Shown: positions 1-11,859 of the stretch, in pieces | How the letters are laid out: every line of letters starts with the position of its first letter | Numbering within the stretch: the stretch's first letter is position 1 | From: Aplectana chamaeleonis | Taxonomy: Eukaryota > Nematoda > Chromadorea > Rhabditida > Cosmocercidae | Reading direction: 5' to 3' | Assembly (NCBI GenBank): GCA_029168955.1 | Contig: JAPDOI010000273.1 | Coordinates: 911,412-975,411 of the forward strand | DNA length: 64,000 bases | The notes under the pieces: generated by a model | What the model saw: the letters and a program-made list of their open reading frames with translations, nothing else | Told to the model about the DNA's origin: nothing | Database searches by the model: none | Position numbers and translations under genes: made by a program

Positions 1-1114
1 TAACGCCTAACACAGCGGACTTACGCCTAACGCAATCTATGTCATTGAAATGTTACCTGTGCCAGAAATCAGATTCGACAACTCATGTGGAATTTGAACA
101 CGCATTAGTGATTGACTAAAGTTTGTTGTTGCGTATCGTGAAATAACAAAAACCTTTTTTCGACTTTGGCATAGAATAGGGGCAATCGATAGCGATGAAA
201 CGATTTATCGTATTCATATAAAAATTTTAGGGCACGTCCTCAAAAAGTTTAAATTTAAAAATCAACTTGGTGATGTCGGCGAGATTCATCGAATCCGAGG
301 TCAAACCCGGCTTCCTGACGCCCGATATGGTATAATTCCAACGTTAAATCATCGAAATATGTTTACTCAAAATTATTACTACCGATTCAGCCAATTGAAA
401 CCGTATGCTAGATTTTTGCTGACCCGCCGACCCCCCCCCATTTCATTTTGATTCTTACGCGAACGATCTAATACGCAAAAATTACGTGGTCGTCCGCCAT
501 TACCTTATGACTTGGGTTTTTAAAATAAAACCGACAGTAAAATACTAATTCTTATATATCTGCCTACACGTTTGAATAGATTTCTTTCGTTTACCATGAA
601 AGCGAATCGAAAATGCGCTTATAACAACCCCAGTTTATTACGTATCTGGAGAGTCCGAATCAACTGAAAACGAAATGGAAGGAACTCACCGAATCTTCTT
701 TGCGACATCTTTCAGCAGCAGCGCAATGCGAACGACCAACTTCGAACTCCTCCGATTCAAACTTGTCACAGAGTTCGAGTAAGCGGTGGGCTATTGACGC
801 GCTTGAGGTGCAGCTCCGCCCCCTACCTGCAATTTCTACCTTCACTCATCACTGTAGCCTCTTCTTCGTATTTGCAGAACAGAAAAAAAATAAGGCATAT
901 CGACACTCCTCGAATTTCTAAAACGATCGTAAGCATTTCGTCCACCCCAGAACGAAATCGAGGAATACCTTGGCAACGCTGCAACAAATACGAGACTCTT
1001 TCCAAATGGCTTCATTTTGCAATATTTTAACTTGGACCGTCCAGGCATATTGTCACAATAAATCCTTGTTATCGCAATCGCGGCTTTATAGTATACTTCG
1101 TCGACACGATATGG
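1..1114. other. No gene recognised
   Basis: Mixed-composition sequence without a convincing coding frame. The first 40 bases hold two near-copies of a TTACGCCTAA-like decamer, possibly the edge of a repeat that starts outside the window. Short open frames at 660-1048 overlap one another on both strands and resemble nothing I know. Confidence 0.5.
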
Positions 1115-1487
1115 TTTTCAAAATTTCGAACAATCGAGTTTTTGACTAACTCATTTTTTTTTCAAAATTTTGAATAATCAAGTTTTCGAATAACTTAATT
1201 TTCTTAAAAATTTCGAGAAAAAGTTTTAGACCACTTCGATTTCTCAAAATATCGAAAATTCGAGTTTTCGATTAACTCGTTTTTCCAAAACTTCGAACAA
1301 TCCAGTTTTCGACAGACTCAATTTTTCAAAATTTCGAATAAGAAAGTTTTCGACAAACTCGTGCTTTTAAAAAAATTTCGAATAATCGAGTTTTCGGCTC
1401 ACTTGATTTTTCAAAAGTTCAGATAATCTAGTTTTCGATTAGATCGAATTTCAGAAATTTCGAATAAAAAGGTTTTCGGCTAAAGCT
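1115..1487. repeat. AT-rich minisatellite, 41-44 bp unit
   Basis: About eight and a half diverged head-to-tail copies of a unit built around AATCGAGTTTTCGA followed by ACTC and TTTTTCAAAATTTCGA. Unit length varies between 39 and 44 bases. No open reading frame runs through it. A stray copy of the same unit lies about 1.1 kb downstream. Confidence 0.85.
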
Positions 1488-2554
1488 CCGTCCCTATCCA
1501 ACGTCCGGACGCTAGGGTTGAGCAGGCCGTTGCGTCGATTTTCAATGGACCTACGACCACCTTCCCCAATAACTATTTTTTTAAATTTCCAAAATTTTTA
1601 CTATCCCCTCTCGAGATGAAAAATTCCTTATAGACACAGTCCAAGCTCGTGGGTCAATTTTTATATTATGGTACGGCCGATGTATGCAGCAATGATGGGA
1701 GACGAGGGATCTCAACTCTTCAGAGTAAGTGAGAAAAATCGAGCACCCATTCCCTCCACCCACTTCAGGGCTTTCGGTGTTAAACGGGACGAGAGGCGCC
1801 ATGGGCTCTAATCAAAATATTTGTTCTTCCATTTCTTATCGATCTAGCTTCATAGTGCGGTCTGCTGACAGCGAACGATGAGGAAAAACAGGCTCGAAAC
1901 ACCTCGTCCACGAATTCCTCACCGTCCGAATTGACAGTTCTTTAAGGGGTCATAAATCCGTTCGTAGTGGGTTCTGAGCGATTCTGGAGACGCCGTTGTG
2001 CTCATGTCAGCATACAATTCTCTCCAGGCAGGCAGAAAAACTGGGAAGTGCTTCTGAGGTAGACTGTGCCTTTGAGCTTTCTGAGTGTGAAGAGTGGGAA
2101 GAAGCTAGAATTTGTGGTAGAATTCGTTCAAATCGCACGGGACCCATTTTTCTTTTTCAAAAAAAAATTGAAATTTACGACCGCCCGTTGCGCCGAGTCG
2201 CAACCTTCCTCAACCTTGCCTGGCGTCAAGTGACGACGGGGGTTCGTCACATTTTTTATTGATCTCACTGCTTACTCAGGAATTTCTGAACAAGTTACCT
2301 GAGACTTTACAGCAACTTGCATGATGACTTCACGCAACTTACTTCAAGTTCACGCGTAACCTGAAGCGGCGTTACGTGTAACTTGACCAAACCTTTGATT
2401 AAAGTATCATGTAAGTTCCGCTAATAATACACAACATCGTGAGTAACTTGCACCATTGCTGCATGTTACCCGGCACCGACACGCGACGCGGCCCGCACCC
2501 ACACGCGACGTGGTTAGCACACCAACACCGCCAGCGGCTAGGCGGGGCCTCCGG
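1488..2554. other. No gene recognised; GTAACTTG-rich stretch
   Basis: No supportable gene. From about 2290 to 2470 the sequence repeats variants of GTAACTTG and CAACTT at irregular spacing, suggesting a decayed short-period repeat. Confidence 0.4.
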
Positions 2555-2562
2555 GCGGTTTC

Positions 2563-2640
2563 GAATATTCGCGTTTTCGACTAGACAGATTTTTCAAAAT
2601 TTCGAATAATCCGGTAGCCGAATGACTCGATCTCGACTAT
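2563..2640. repeat. Detached unit of the upstream minisatellite
   Basis: The segment repeats the TTTTCGA, then TTTTTCAAAATTTCGAATAAT pattern of the 41-44 bp array about 1.1 kb upstream, in the same orientation. It suggests that the array was once longer or was interrupted. Confidence 0.6.
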
Positions 2641-2867
2641 CTCGACTGATATCAAGGCTCGATTACTCGACATGAGTAAGTATACTCCACAGTCGCACAA
2701 AATCATTTCGCCGTGCGCATATTCGCAACGACCACTGAGTTTCTCGGAGCAGTCACCACCGCGCTGAAGGACTTTGAGGGGATAGGACTTCTCTAAAACC
2801 GAGAGAGAAGCTGTCTCGCCTTTTGCGCCCCTAATTCTATACGAGACCACTTCGCTTAAACTGGGTA

Positions 2868-2940
2868 GCGTGACGATTCAAACTGCAAAAACGGGACAAC
2901 TCCTCCCTCTGTGTGTAGAGAGCCCCTGTGCCAACTTTGA
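2868..2940. repeat. Solo end of the GGGACAGGGG-type MITE
   Basis: The stretch from CGTGACGATTCAAACTGC through ACAACTCCTCCCTC to GTAGAGAGCCCCTGTG matches the right half of the complete MITE at 37926-38080 and the copy at 59842-59985. The opposite terminal repeat is not seen nearby, so this is a half element. Confidence 0.55.
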
Positions 2941-3043
2941 GCAGTTGGGAATGCAGAGCGGCTCCGACCCTTTCCCAACCGTACCTCCTCAGGATATGAG
3001 TGAGGTATGGGTTGAGGTGTGAGATTGACGCTGAGCCGCACGC

Positions 3044-3110
3044 GCATCCAGGGATCCTTGGATTCAGAAAACGGGTGCATCCAGGGATCCTTAGATGCGG
3101 AAAATGAGTA
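3044..3110. repeat. 33-bp tandem duplication
   Basis: Two consecutive copies of a 33-bp unit starting GCATCCAGGGATCCTT, differing at a few positions. It is a local duplication with no evident function. Confidence 0.7.
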
Positions 3111-4284
3111 TTTCCCACTTACCTTTAATCGGAAGAGTATTTGCCTTCCTTGATCGCTTGCTGAGGTCTCTACTTTCCAACACTTCCATTTTGCTGTTAA
3201 AACTTTCCTCTCCCGTCTCGTAACAACTGTTGGTATCAACGAACAACATGCCTAAGAGCAGATTTCTTCAATGTTGAGGAAGGGAAACATGCGGAAGAAT
3301 CTGTGAGCACCTATACTTCTAGAAACCTGAACGACTGAAAAAAAAACATACCACTAAGGCCCAACAGTGTAATAAAACCAGAAACTAGCGGCAAACTGCT
3401 GAACGCTTCGATCTGCCAGGACTTCGCCAGCTGGTACTTCAATGGAATCATTGTGCTGAAAGATGTTTTTTTCGTAATTAATTTGAAAGCAAATATCTAA
3501 CTAGCGACTGATCCCAAGGCAAACTGGAGTGTCAAATAATAATCTGGTAAATGTTCTAGGGAATATTAAGAGAAACAATTTGAACTTCGTTGAATTTCCT
3601 TCATGAACCTGAGTAGATCAAAAACGACAACAAACTAATTTCGGCGCAGAACACGAATATAAGGTCCATTTTCGTTTTTTTTTCGGAAGACTATGGTAGG
3701 TGACTGTAGACAAATCATACTTTTCAAACTGTAACATACAGCAATCGTAGAGACAGTGAGAAAGTGAGGGGGAAGGAGACGCAGCATAAGCGAGCAGACG
3801 CACGCGATGAACGGAAATAAATTCCACTTCGAAACAGAGGATAAGTAATCCGAGCAACGGCTCACAGTGTTCGCGCCTACAACCAGTTACGCGGTTTTAG
3901 GCAGTAAGAAGAAATAGGGTAAAGGCAAGAAGAAAAAATGCGATGGTGAAAGCCTCACTTCTCAGAGCGGGAGTTTTCACCAATTTTGGCAAGGGTACGG
4001 TAGGATACGGTGTTTATAGTGGGTAGACGCCTTGTAATTGTCTGAAATTTTTCCCACGACAGTTTATTGAGGCGCTGATTACGAATCCGACACTCTCTTT
4101 TCGCTTCTGGAATGATTACGGTAGGTTGGTAATATTTGAGTTACCGTACACAACCGTAATCTTTCTGAAATCCCGAGAGTGAATAATGGTTTCGCGAAAA
4201 ACCTCTCCAGGCAATTTTTCAATAAAATCGGGGACTTCGACTGAACTACCGTATACTTACCGTAATCTTCCGCAAACATGAAAA

Positions 4285-4495
4285 CGAACCTTGTATGGTT
4301 ACGTCCGTGGCTTGTTTCCTCAAGAAAGAAAAAAAATTTAAAATCAAACCGCGGCTGGCGCGGAGGTTTAAATCTCACCAGCGGCTGGCTGGTAATTGCT
4401 GGTGAGATTCAAGCCGCCGCGCCAGCCGCGGTTTGAATTGACATGTTTTTCCTGAAGAAGCGAGGCAAGGACCCAACCATATTCTTGTTTAGCGC
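4285..4495. repeat. Foldback element with GC-rich arms
   Basis: A large imperfect palindrome. The inner arms (about 4341-4383 and 4397-4439) are near-perfect inverted copies containing AACCGCGGCTGGCGCGG and its complement, separated by about 15 bases. Weaker pairing continues outward for another 50 bases on each side. This fits a hairpin-type MITE. No TSD could be assigned. Confidence 0.65.
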
Positions 4496-4613
4496 CCCAG
4501 AAGTGGAATAGCATCATCTACTTTTCTGTTACAAACAGAAATGATTTTTGTCGCGAACCTTCTATTCTTATCGGAGGAAAAATTCGGCTACAAGATAATC
4601 GTACCGAATCATC

Positions 4614-4982
4614 GTGGTCCCAATTACCCGCGGTCTCGCGAGGTCAGAATTCTACTCCGATAAGGAGAGTATATTCTTCGGTATTAAATGTAGACGAGAA
4701 GAGTTAGAGTTACAAAGACTTCAAGAGAACAGACTTCAAAAGTGCGCTAATCTTACTCAGACTTTCGGAGAGTTGAACTTTAGGACGACGGCCGGCGAAC
4801 CTCTATGCCGAAAAATGACGGCCGGCGCCCCACATTCTCAAGGCGGGTGCCGGCCAACGTGGCGAACCATTACGCTGCATGCAGGTAAGCTACACGCAGC
4901 GCGGATATTGGCTCGCCCGGGCGAACCACAAAACCCGCCTACGCCATCTTCAATTGGGCCGGTTGGAAAAGACAATTTATAA
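4614..4982 (+). other. Unrecognised 122-codon open frame
   Basis: An open frame from ATG at 4614 to the stop at 4980. I recognise no family, signal peptide or membrane segment. It includes GGCCGGCG-rich direct repeats (about 4789-4860), and the region downstream is a TATA-bearing repeat module. Chance or repeat-derived frame is the more likely reading. Confidence 0.12.
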
Positions 4983-5024
4983 TGATCACGAATGATCAAG
5001 CCGTAACGTGGTTATCATGTGCAC

Positions 5025-5210
5025 ACCCAGTATAAAAGGCGCCTCATCCTTCACTAGAGCCCTCAATCGGCATTGGTCTCCTACTGCCGGCCCTGGAAAG
5101 AGTGACTTCAACTCACTCTCCGGAGGCCAGCATATTTTTGACCGCCTAGGGGATAAGGGTATCTCCACACGGCTGGGGGGGCGGCTCCTGCCGTGATGAT
5201 CCGCGGGGAG
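5025..5210 (+). promoter_or_regulatory. TATA-box module shared with 43.6 kb
   Basis: CAGTATAAAAGGCGCCTCATC is followed by sequence (CACTAGAGCCCTCA, CGGCATT, CTGCCGGCCCTG, CACTCTCCGGAGGCCAGCAT) that recurs in the same order at 43597-43750 inside a TA-flanked transposon. A TATAAAA box followed at about 25-30 bases by a pyrimidine-rich CATC/TCA start region resembles a pol II core promoter. The shared order in a mobile context suggests that the module belongs to a repeat family, either as its promoter or by chance. No coding frame follows it. Confidence 0.4.
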
Positions 5211-5344
5211 GGTGGTTCCCATCCCCACAGATTGCGGCGAACCGAGGCAGGGCTTTCTCCGCCGTGGGGTCGGGGTGACATGCTTGGAGGTAAACAATAA
5301 TACAAATAATGATAGCGGGCCCGTCTGGTAAAGAGTCGGCGGGC

Positions 5345-6230
5345 CGTCGACATTGGCAGCTACATTTACAACGGAAAAACTTGCCGGGCGAGTTTACGGC
5401 GGCGGACGAGTTTCCACTCGCGCCCGTCTCTAACTCCGGCGCCAATTTCAAACAGAGTGTTTTCGCGCGCTCTGTCGTCTGATCTCTGCCCGAGCCAGCT
5501 GATTTCGAGTAACTTCGACTCTGAAACATCGCCAATCGTCCTTTTTCGACTATTTTCTATTGTTATTCGGCTACGTCACATATTCTGTAGCTTATTCCAA
5601 GTGTTTCTCCTATTCCTTAGCGTTTTTAGGTGGGTGTGGCAGGTGGAGAGGTAGCAGCTGTTCAGCATTATTGGCAATTGCGTTTCTCACAAGTGCGCGA
5701 GTCAGACCAAATTTACTGGAAAGTATATTTTCGCCTTTAACTTTCTTTTCGTTCGGGAGACGTTAGCACTCATAATTGTGAGGGATAAAGCTCACGCAAA
5801 ATTTGAACTTACACCTTGCTGACAGGAGTCGCGTACGGTTTGATCTGTGTTGCTCATTCCTACACCTCGAAGGTTCAGGAAGTCCAGAAATTTTTGTGTC
5901 GCAAAACACCCCAATGTTCTTCCTATTTTTCGGTTTTATAGCAGACCAAGAAAACACGTGACTTTTTACTCTTTTGTAAAACAAAGAATTCCGCTTCTGA
6001 AGAGTCAATCCATCATAAGCTATTCATTATTACTGCCGAACTGCATTCATAAACCTCCCCTCTCCTCCGAAAACTCTAGGTGAACGTTCGAGGTCCCTTT
6101 TACCTACAACTCTTTGGCTGTACTCACTATGAATGTGATTTAGTGAGACACCCACATTTGATTTGTTGAATACAGACCACATCTTCCCATTCCGTGAATT
6201 TCCTACATAATTCTGAATTCGATCCCTGCA
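5345..6230 (+). repeat. Dispersed repeat, copy 1 of an inverted pair
   Basis: About 880 bases that recur in reverse orientation at 11860-12743 with high identity, including the GTCGACATTGGCAGCTACAT end, AGCCAGCTGATTTCGAGTAA, and GAATGTGATTTAGTGAGACA. Short open frames inside are not conserved between copies, so it looks non-coding. The two copies bracket the LINE at 7.8-11.2 kb. Whether this is one large composite structure or two independent insertions cannot be decided from this window. Confidence 0.8.
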
Positions 6231-7842
6231 GTGCTTCCTTTCTCCGCACTTATCGTTATTAGAGTCAGCACCCTGTCAGGAATTTCCACTTGAGGTACGT
6301 CTTTTTAAAAGTTTATCGGAAGTTACCTACTCCAATTGCAAGCTAGATAATTCAGAACAGTAGATTGAAAAACAGTATGTAAGAAAACTATTGCAACATG
6401 ACAACAGGGTCCAATGGGCCGCTGTTTCTGACTTCAGCAAGACAGCGACCCCTCTCCATTATGATAAATCTTTCCGCAAAATTTCACGGCCCTTTCTAAA
6501 TGTTTCATTCACGGGTCAAAAATTTACACCATGACCTCCAACAAGACTCATATTTCTGGAGAAGTATCTCCCACGGAAATTCCTCGCCCTAACCAAACCA
6601 TATATCCGCTTGCCCATGATCAGGATCCCACCAGTGTTGTTCAATGGCGCGCCGTCTCTCAGCGAGTTTCACATTCAATCGGGTTCCCTGATAGAGGAGA
6701 GATCAAAGAGACAGGAAATTTCTCCGAATTTTCGCCGTACATAGCAATCCACCACTGCATGTTCAGAAAATCAGAGAAAGTTGTTGCCTCTTTGTGCTTA
6801 ATCCATTAGCAAACCTGATTGGAAAAAGAGTAAATCTCTTACCAACCACTTCTTCGACTTTTTCTGTAGGTTAACACGTTCTGAAGAAATAAGACTACAA
6901 CCGGACTAAGCTCCGGTTCGTCAACGATAAGCATGTAGGCTACACGAGTTCCTGCAGAACTTTCTAATTCTTTTCATATATTTCCAGAAGTCTCATAGTC
7001 GAGACGAAGACTGCAAGCAGGAGTCGTCCGCACCTTCTTCTGACGTGGACTGATGACTTGCTCTTGTGACCCGTCTTGGGGCACTGCGATCTTGCCGTAG
7101 TACACATTTATTTATATTCATGTCTTCATTAACAATACATAGTAAACTTTGTAATCATTTGTGATTGTCCGACAGCAGCTTCCTTGATCAGCGCCGCGCT
7201 AGTTTATTTTGAAGATGCTGCGGTAGAGTCGTCTGAAAACATCACGCAGTTAATACATTAGGATTTTTTTAAACAGAAGTGGTTGGTTTATCGCGATACA
7301 AATTTTCGAATTGCGTATGATGTTCGATCATATAGGCTTAATGTCCACGATGGAAGTCAGGATCGCCTACAGTGATTTCCCCGTAGCTTTCTTTCCAGAT
7401 GGGGGTCTAGGGTCGGGGTCAAGTGGGGTGGCGAAATTTTGCAAAGGGGGGGGGGTCGGCAAAATTTTGGCCCGCAAATGAAGGTGGGGGTTCGCAAAAA
7501 TTTAGATCCAAAACTCAATTTGGTGAAGATATCCCGAAAATTCTCCCTATTAGGGTCACCAAAGGACCAAAGGAAAGGATCGTAGCATTGCTCAGGTTTT
7601 AGACGCTTGAGCCCGACTACTGAAGGAATTTTCGGAGTCTGAAAACATTAGTGATATACAAATATAAAATATGAACCGCCCAGAAATCGCGCCTCAGGAA
7701 TGTCAGACTTTCGAAAAACATTCGATGGTGGAGCGTCGCTCAATTTTGAAAAATTACGCTACGCCCGGCTTGAACCTGCCTAGGGTGAACACACCCTAGA
7801 CCCCGTAGAAGGTCTGAAAAGAGGCCGCAACTTCGTTGCTGA
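6231..7842. other. No gene recognised
   Basis: No supportable gene. A 92-codon frame at 6531-6809 resembles nothing known to me. From about 7400 to 7510 there is a G-rich, repetitive tract in which GGTGGCGAAATTTTGC-like and GGCAAAATTTT-like phrases recur, probably decayed satellite. Confidence 0.4.
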
Positions 7843-7881
7843 TCTTCTTCTTCTTCTTATCAGCCACATTGGAGTTTCTTC

Positions 7882-9905
7882 TCATAGGCGCAGAAAGGCG
7901 GCAACATCACTCGGCTTGTTCCACATATCACGAGCAGACAGAGGAGTAGGTCTGGCAGAGCATGAAAATAGATGTAGTGAATCATGACCAGTATTTTGAC
8001 AGTCAGGACATTTATCCGGGACCGATTCATCGATCCTATGTACGTAGGCTTTGAGGTACGAAGAATGACCGCAACGTAGACCCGCTAGAGTGACGCGGGA
8101 GCGTCTGGGCAGAGTCTTCTCACTGTCATCGACCGTAGAAGGCACACTACCAAGGACTGGATTAGGAGGGCACAGGACATGTATTCAGATACGAATCTGG
8201 TGTGTTCGATTTGCTGCAGCCTCTTCCTTGTGAGCTCCAAGGTGGCCCATCTTTGACGATCCACTGTAGAAATGGCAGCGTGCAGCGATGTGCGAATATT
8301 ACGAGGATGGGGTCTGATGACAAGAGGGGGTAGTTGGGATGTGTGGCATTCTTGACTATGCCGATGTGGAACTGTTGTGACTGCAGTTGGCAGTGCTGCT
8401 TGACAGGAAGTAGGGCACATTCTTGGTGAAGATGGGATATAGGTGTTGATTTTGGGCAGCCAGTGATGACACGAAGTGCAGTGTTTTGTACACGTTGTAG
8501 CTTGCTCCAAGAGGCGTCCGACAGGTGTCTAGTCCATATCGGGGCTCCATACTCCAGAGTAGGCTGTATCATGGCCTTATATGTCGTGCGTAAGACTTCC
8601 TTTGTGCTACCCCAGGTAGTACCCGCCAGAGCACGGAGGATGTTATTTCGCGTGTTGGCAGTTGCAGCTCGGATGCGCGTGTTTTCATTAAAGCGCAGTG
8701 AAGGATCCAGAAAGATTCCAAGTAGCCGAGGGTGCTTGGAGAGAGGCAACTGGTTACCTTCCGAGAGAACCCTGGGATGTAGCTGATGCTCAGCCGTTGC
8801 AGTAGTGCACAGAGTGACGCTAGACTTTGAAGGAGAGACCTTTAGCTGCTTCGATTCCGAGAGGAATTTGGCCAGGCTGCAGAAGGTATTTGTTGCATCT
8901 CCTGGTAGTGGCACGATCGATAACAGAGTCGAGTGCATACAATTGTGATATCATCTGCATACAGACATAAGTGAATGTTGGGCGGCGGCTTCGGAATATC
9001 GGATAGATATAAGGAGAATAGGCTTGGTGATAATACTCCACCTTAGCAAAGGAACGCCCGCCTTCAAAGGGAAGACCGACTTCGACAGGTGTCTCGTCAG
9101 AATTTCACACGGCTAATGGAGCGATGCTTTTGACGAAGATGTCAGTCCATCGTTTGCACCCAGTCGGGCATGTCACAGTCCAGAATCGATTTTGATAGCA
9201 AGGAAGTGCTGACATTGTCAAAAGCAGCAGTCAAGATCAATTGCGACGACATTTAGACTTCTACCGGCGGGAGCATTTCTATTGAAACCAGCAATGATGT
9301 GTTCAGATATTGACGTTAATGCGGTGATGGTGGAGTGAGCCTTTTTGAAGCCATGCTTTACGATGGACGTTCTGCTGTAGTGCGCCCTGGAGGATGCGGG
9401 TTTATGATTTTCTTCCGCCAACTTAGCGATAGGGGATAATAGGGATATGGGACGGTGTGACGTTGCTTTATCTTCTGGTTTGCCAGGCTTGGGAACTGGG
9501 AGAACAGTCGCTTGTTTCCAACGAGCAGGAATAATACCAGTGGTAAAACGACAGAATAAATAAGATCACTGGAGCACCTTCTGCGTACTGTTCCGGCAGA
9601 TGGCTTCAGATGAACGGCTGAGATGTGCCGTCTGGTCCTTCTGCCCTCGAATTCTTCATCGACTTGATGATGGTAGAGACGGTAGAAGCAGTTATAGCAG
9701 GTACGTCATGTCGACTTGAGGTTTTTGATCGCACGTAAAGTACATCTGTGCTCTTTGTTGCGGCGAGATGAAGCAGAAGCATAGAGTTTACCAAAGTTGA
9801 CAGGGCAGCCTTGTATCCGAATTCAAATCTGCCCGAGGGGAACTCAAGCGTTATTGCGCGCAGGTGCCATCTTCTTCCCAGATAGTCGCTTCCAGAATGG
9901 TCCAC
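7882..9905 (-). pseudogene. LINE reverse transcriptase, frameshifted
   Basis: Recognisable RT blocks appear on the minus strand in order: SMKNSRAEGPDGTS (9905-9606), ARWKQATVLPVPKPGK and RPISLLSPIAKL (about 9560-9420), KHGFKKAHSTITAL and VAIDLDCCFDNV (about 9360-9210), and the catalytic LYADDITIV box at 8978-8941, whose two aspartates are intact. Then comes a 258-codon thumb and connection segment (8938-8162) with LLGIFLDPSLRF, LRALAGTTWGSTKEVL, YGAPIW and LQRVQNTALR. A C-terminal segment with GLRCGHSSYLKAYVHRI and CPDCQNTGHDSLHLFSC follows in a different frame. The protein would copy its own RNA at a nicked chromosome site. Frame breaks make this copy dead. Confidence 0.88.
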
Positions 9906-10487
9906 GCTTGTTTGCTATCAGTCGCAAAATTGATGGATTCGGTGTACTCCTCCAGCGTTTCTTGCTTAGTAGTCGTTCAGCATTTTAGAGATACTCATCT
10001 GACAGTAGTGAAATGCACGAGATCGGAAGCGCTGATCAGTTCTGCGTCTGTCGTCCCGTTGTGTGATTAGCTCCAGTGCTTCCTTTGGTACGTTAAGATT
10101 GGAACGTTCTTACACGACCGGTCTGGAATGGCTATTCTGGAGGCTTCGCATATGGTGTCGACGACGAACTTCTCTTTGTCATGAACAGAGCCAGCTAGCG
10201 GATAGTTGGCTACCCGGCTGAAGCAGCACCTCCTTAAACAGGACCCAGTTAGCCTTACTGTAGTTAATGTAACATTTGCTACGGGAGCCAGAAAAAAGGT
10301 GCGAGATGGCTATTAAAAAAGACAGATCCAATGTTGTGCTGATGGGTACATGATCACTGGCCATGGCCACAGATGTGAACCAGTTACAAGACATGGCAAG
10401 AGAAGAGGAAACGAACGTGACATCAGGTGAGGAGGGCCTGCCCGTCTGGGATGGGAGACGAGTAGGAGAATCTTTCGTTTATAGGAA

Positions 10488-11205
10488 TTAGGTCACAATC
10501 ATCCGCAAAAAGCTCAAGTAGTTCTCCTCTGTCATCAGGGATCTAAGGAGGGGAGAACCAGGAAAGAAGGAATGAGCATTAAAGTCAACCAGCCATGACA
10601 ACAGATGAAGATGAGAGGATTGAAAATACATCATGTAAGTATGGTGTGGGGGATCAAATGCGTTGGGACAAGAAGGTGGATGGGGAGATGTAAACATTGA
10701 CAATATCCAGAGGACAAGCTTTGCAATACTATATGAAACTCCTATACATTCAACAACATTGTCATTGGGGAGGTCAATAAGGTGAGATGGAATTGAAGAT
10801 TTAACAAAAGTTGACACGCCACCGCCATGTGATGTACAGGGAATATGATAGGATGTGTATAGCCGGGAAGGCGCGGGGCTGAGAAGGGGGGAGGACACGC
10901 GCTAAGTTTGGTCTCCTGTAGGAGGATGACATCAGGTTGTGAGCGTTCAATGTACAATGTAAAGTTCCATAAGTTTGGCACGCAAGCCATTAATATTGAG
11001 TTGAAAAATGTTGAGACTATGAAGAGGAACCGTAGAAGGTGAATTCATACAAGACATACAACAATAGGCATCAGTGTAGTCACTGTAACTAGTTAACCCC
11101 GAACATTTGAGGTGTACCCAGCCAAGGCAACCACTGCACTGGATGCTCGCATGTTGTGCCGACAATCCACAATGACGGCATGGATATCGCGTGAGTCTTG
11201 TTTCG
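10488..11205 (-). pseudogene. LINE PHD finger plus AP endonuclease domain
   Basis: The minus strand encodes a C4HC3-like finger: RYPCRHCG, then SIQCSGCLGWVHLKCSGL, then YCCMSC. It leads into LNIFQLNINGLRAKL, the usual start of an AP-like endonuclease in LINEs. The next motif, DVILLQETKL (the QET catalytic glutamate), sits in another frame at 10990-10742, and HGGGVSTFVKSS and VDFNAHS (the D-N pair) sit in a third frame at 10898-10488, so at least two frameshifts break it. In life the endonuclease nicks the target DNA for target-primed reverse transcription. PHD fingers before the endonuclease occur in several invertebrate CR1-like LINEs. Confidence 0.8.
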
Positions 11206-11215
11206 CGTGAGTCAG

Positions 11216-11859
11216 GATTACTTTCTCAATGCCAGCTCAGTAACAGTAGAATACCAAGGAGTGCTTAGCAGCCAGCCATTTACACTCCCACACAGAAAAA
11301 ACTCCTCGTGGAGTTATTTGACGCTCGTTTGATGAGTCTTCTTGATCTTGGTAGTCGACTCCACAGATCCACCACGCGTAGGTTGAGCATCTCGGATCCT
11401 CGTTGCTGATCTAGAAGGGGGACTTAGACAGACTCGATGTGTGAGAAATGAAAGACATGCGTTGCCAGTTTCTAAATAGTGGGCTAAGGAGGAACTGAGC
11501 TTCACAATCCTCAATCGCCACTCCACCCCTAGTTCTAGATCAATGTCCAGCAACGAGAGGAAAGAAAGGAGTGTGCAAAAAGACTCCCTACTAAAGCTTA
11601 CGGCTGGGAGTCGCACTTTGCGCGGTGGTGGTGGCCCGCGAAGTATCTGACTAGGAAAGTAAATATTGGACGACCCCAGCCTTTAAAAAGTATGCTCTTG
11701 ATAGCTGTAATTCCTGCAAGAGTTCTCAGAAAGCTTATATTATTAAAACTGTTATTGTTTTGAGAAAACGTGGACAGAGTGCGCGATCTCATAAAAAAAT
11801 TTTGCAGAGAGAGAAAGACTTACGTTTGTCTGCTTGTAGTGCTGGTAACGTTGTACTTG
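11216..11859. other. No gene recognised
   Basis: Sequence between the 5' side of the LINE and the second copy of the inverted dispersed repeat. It may contain the LINE 5' untranslated region. A 100-codon frame on the minus strand (11616-11314) is unrecognised. Confidence 0.35.

Larger units (their letters stand above)
7843..11215 (-). mobile_element. CR1/jockey-like LINE, decayed
   Basis: A non-LTR retrotransposon read leftwards. In element order it holds a PHD-type zinc finger and AP-like endonuclease (about 11205-10488), a reverse transcriptase (about 9905-8162) and a C-terminal Cys-rich segment (8145-7882), followed by a (GAA)n-type tail at 7860-7843. That tail marks the 3' end. The length, about 3.4 kb, is near that expected for ORF2 of such elements, but an upstream gag-like ORF1 is not seen. 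The frame is broken many times by indels and stops, so the copy cannot encode a whole protein. Assignment to CR1/jockey rests on the RT thumb wording and PHD-EN-RT order. Confidence 0.85.
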
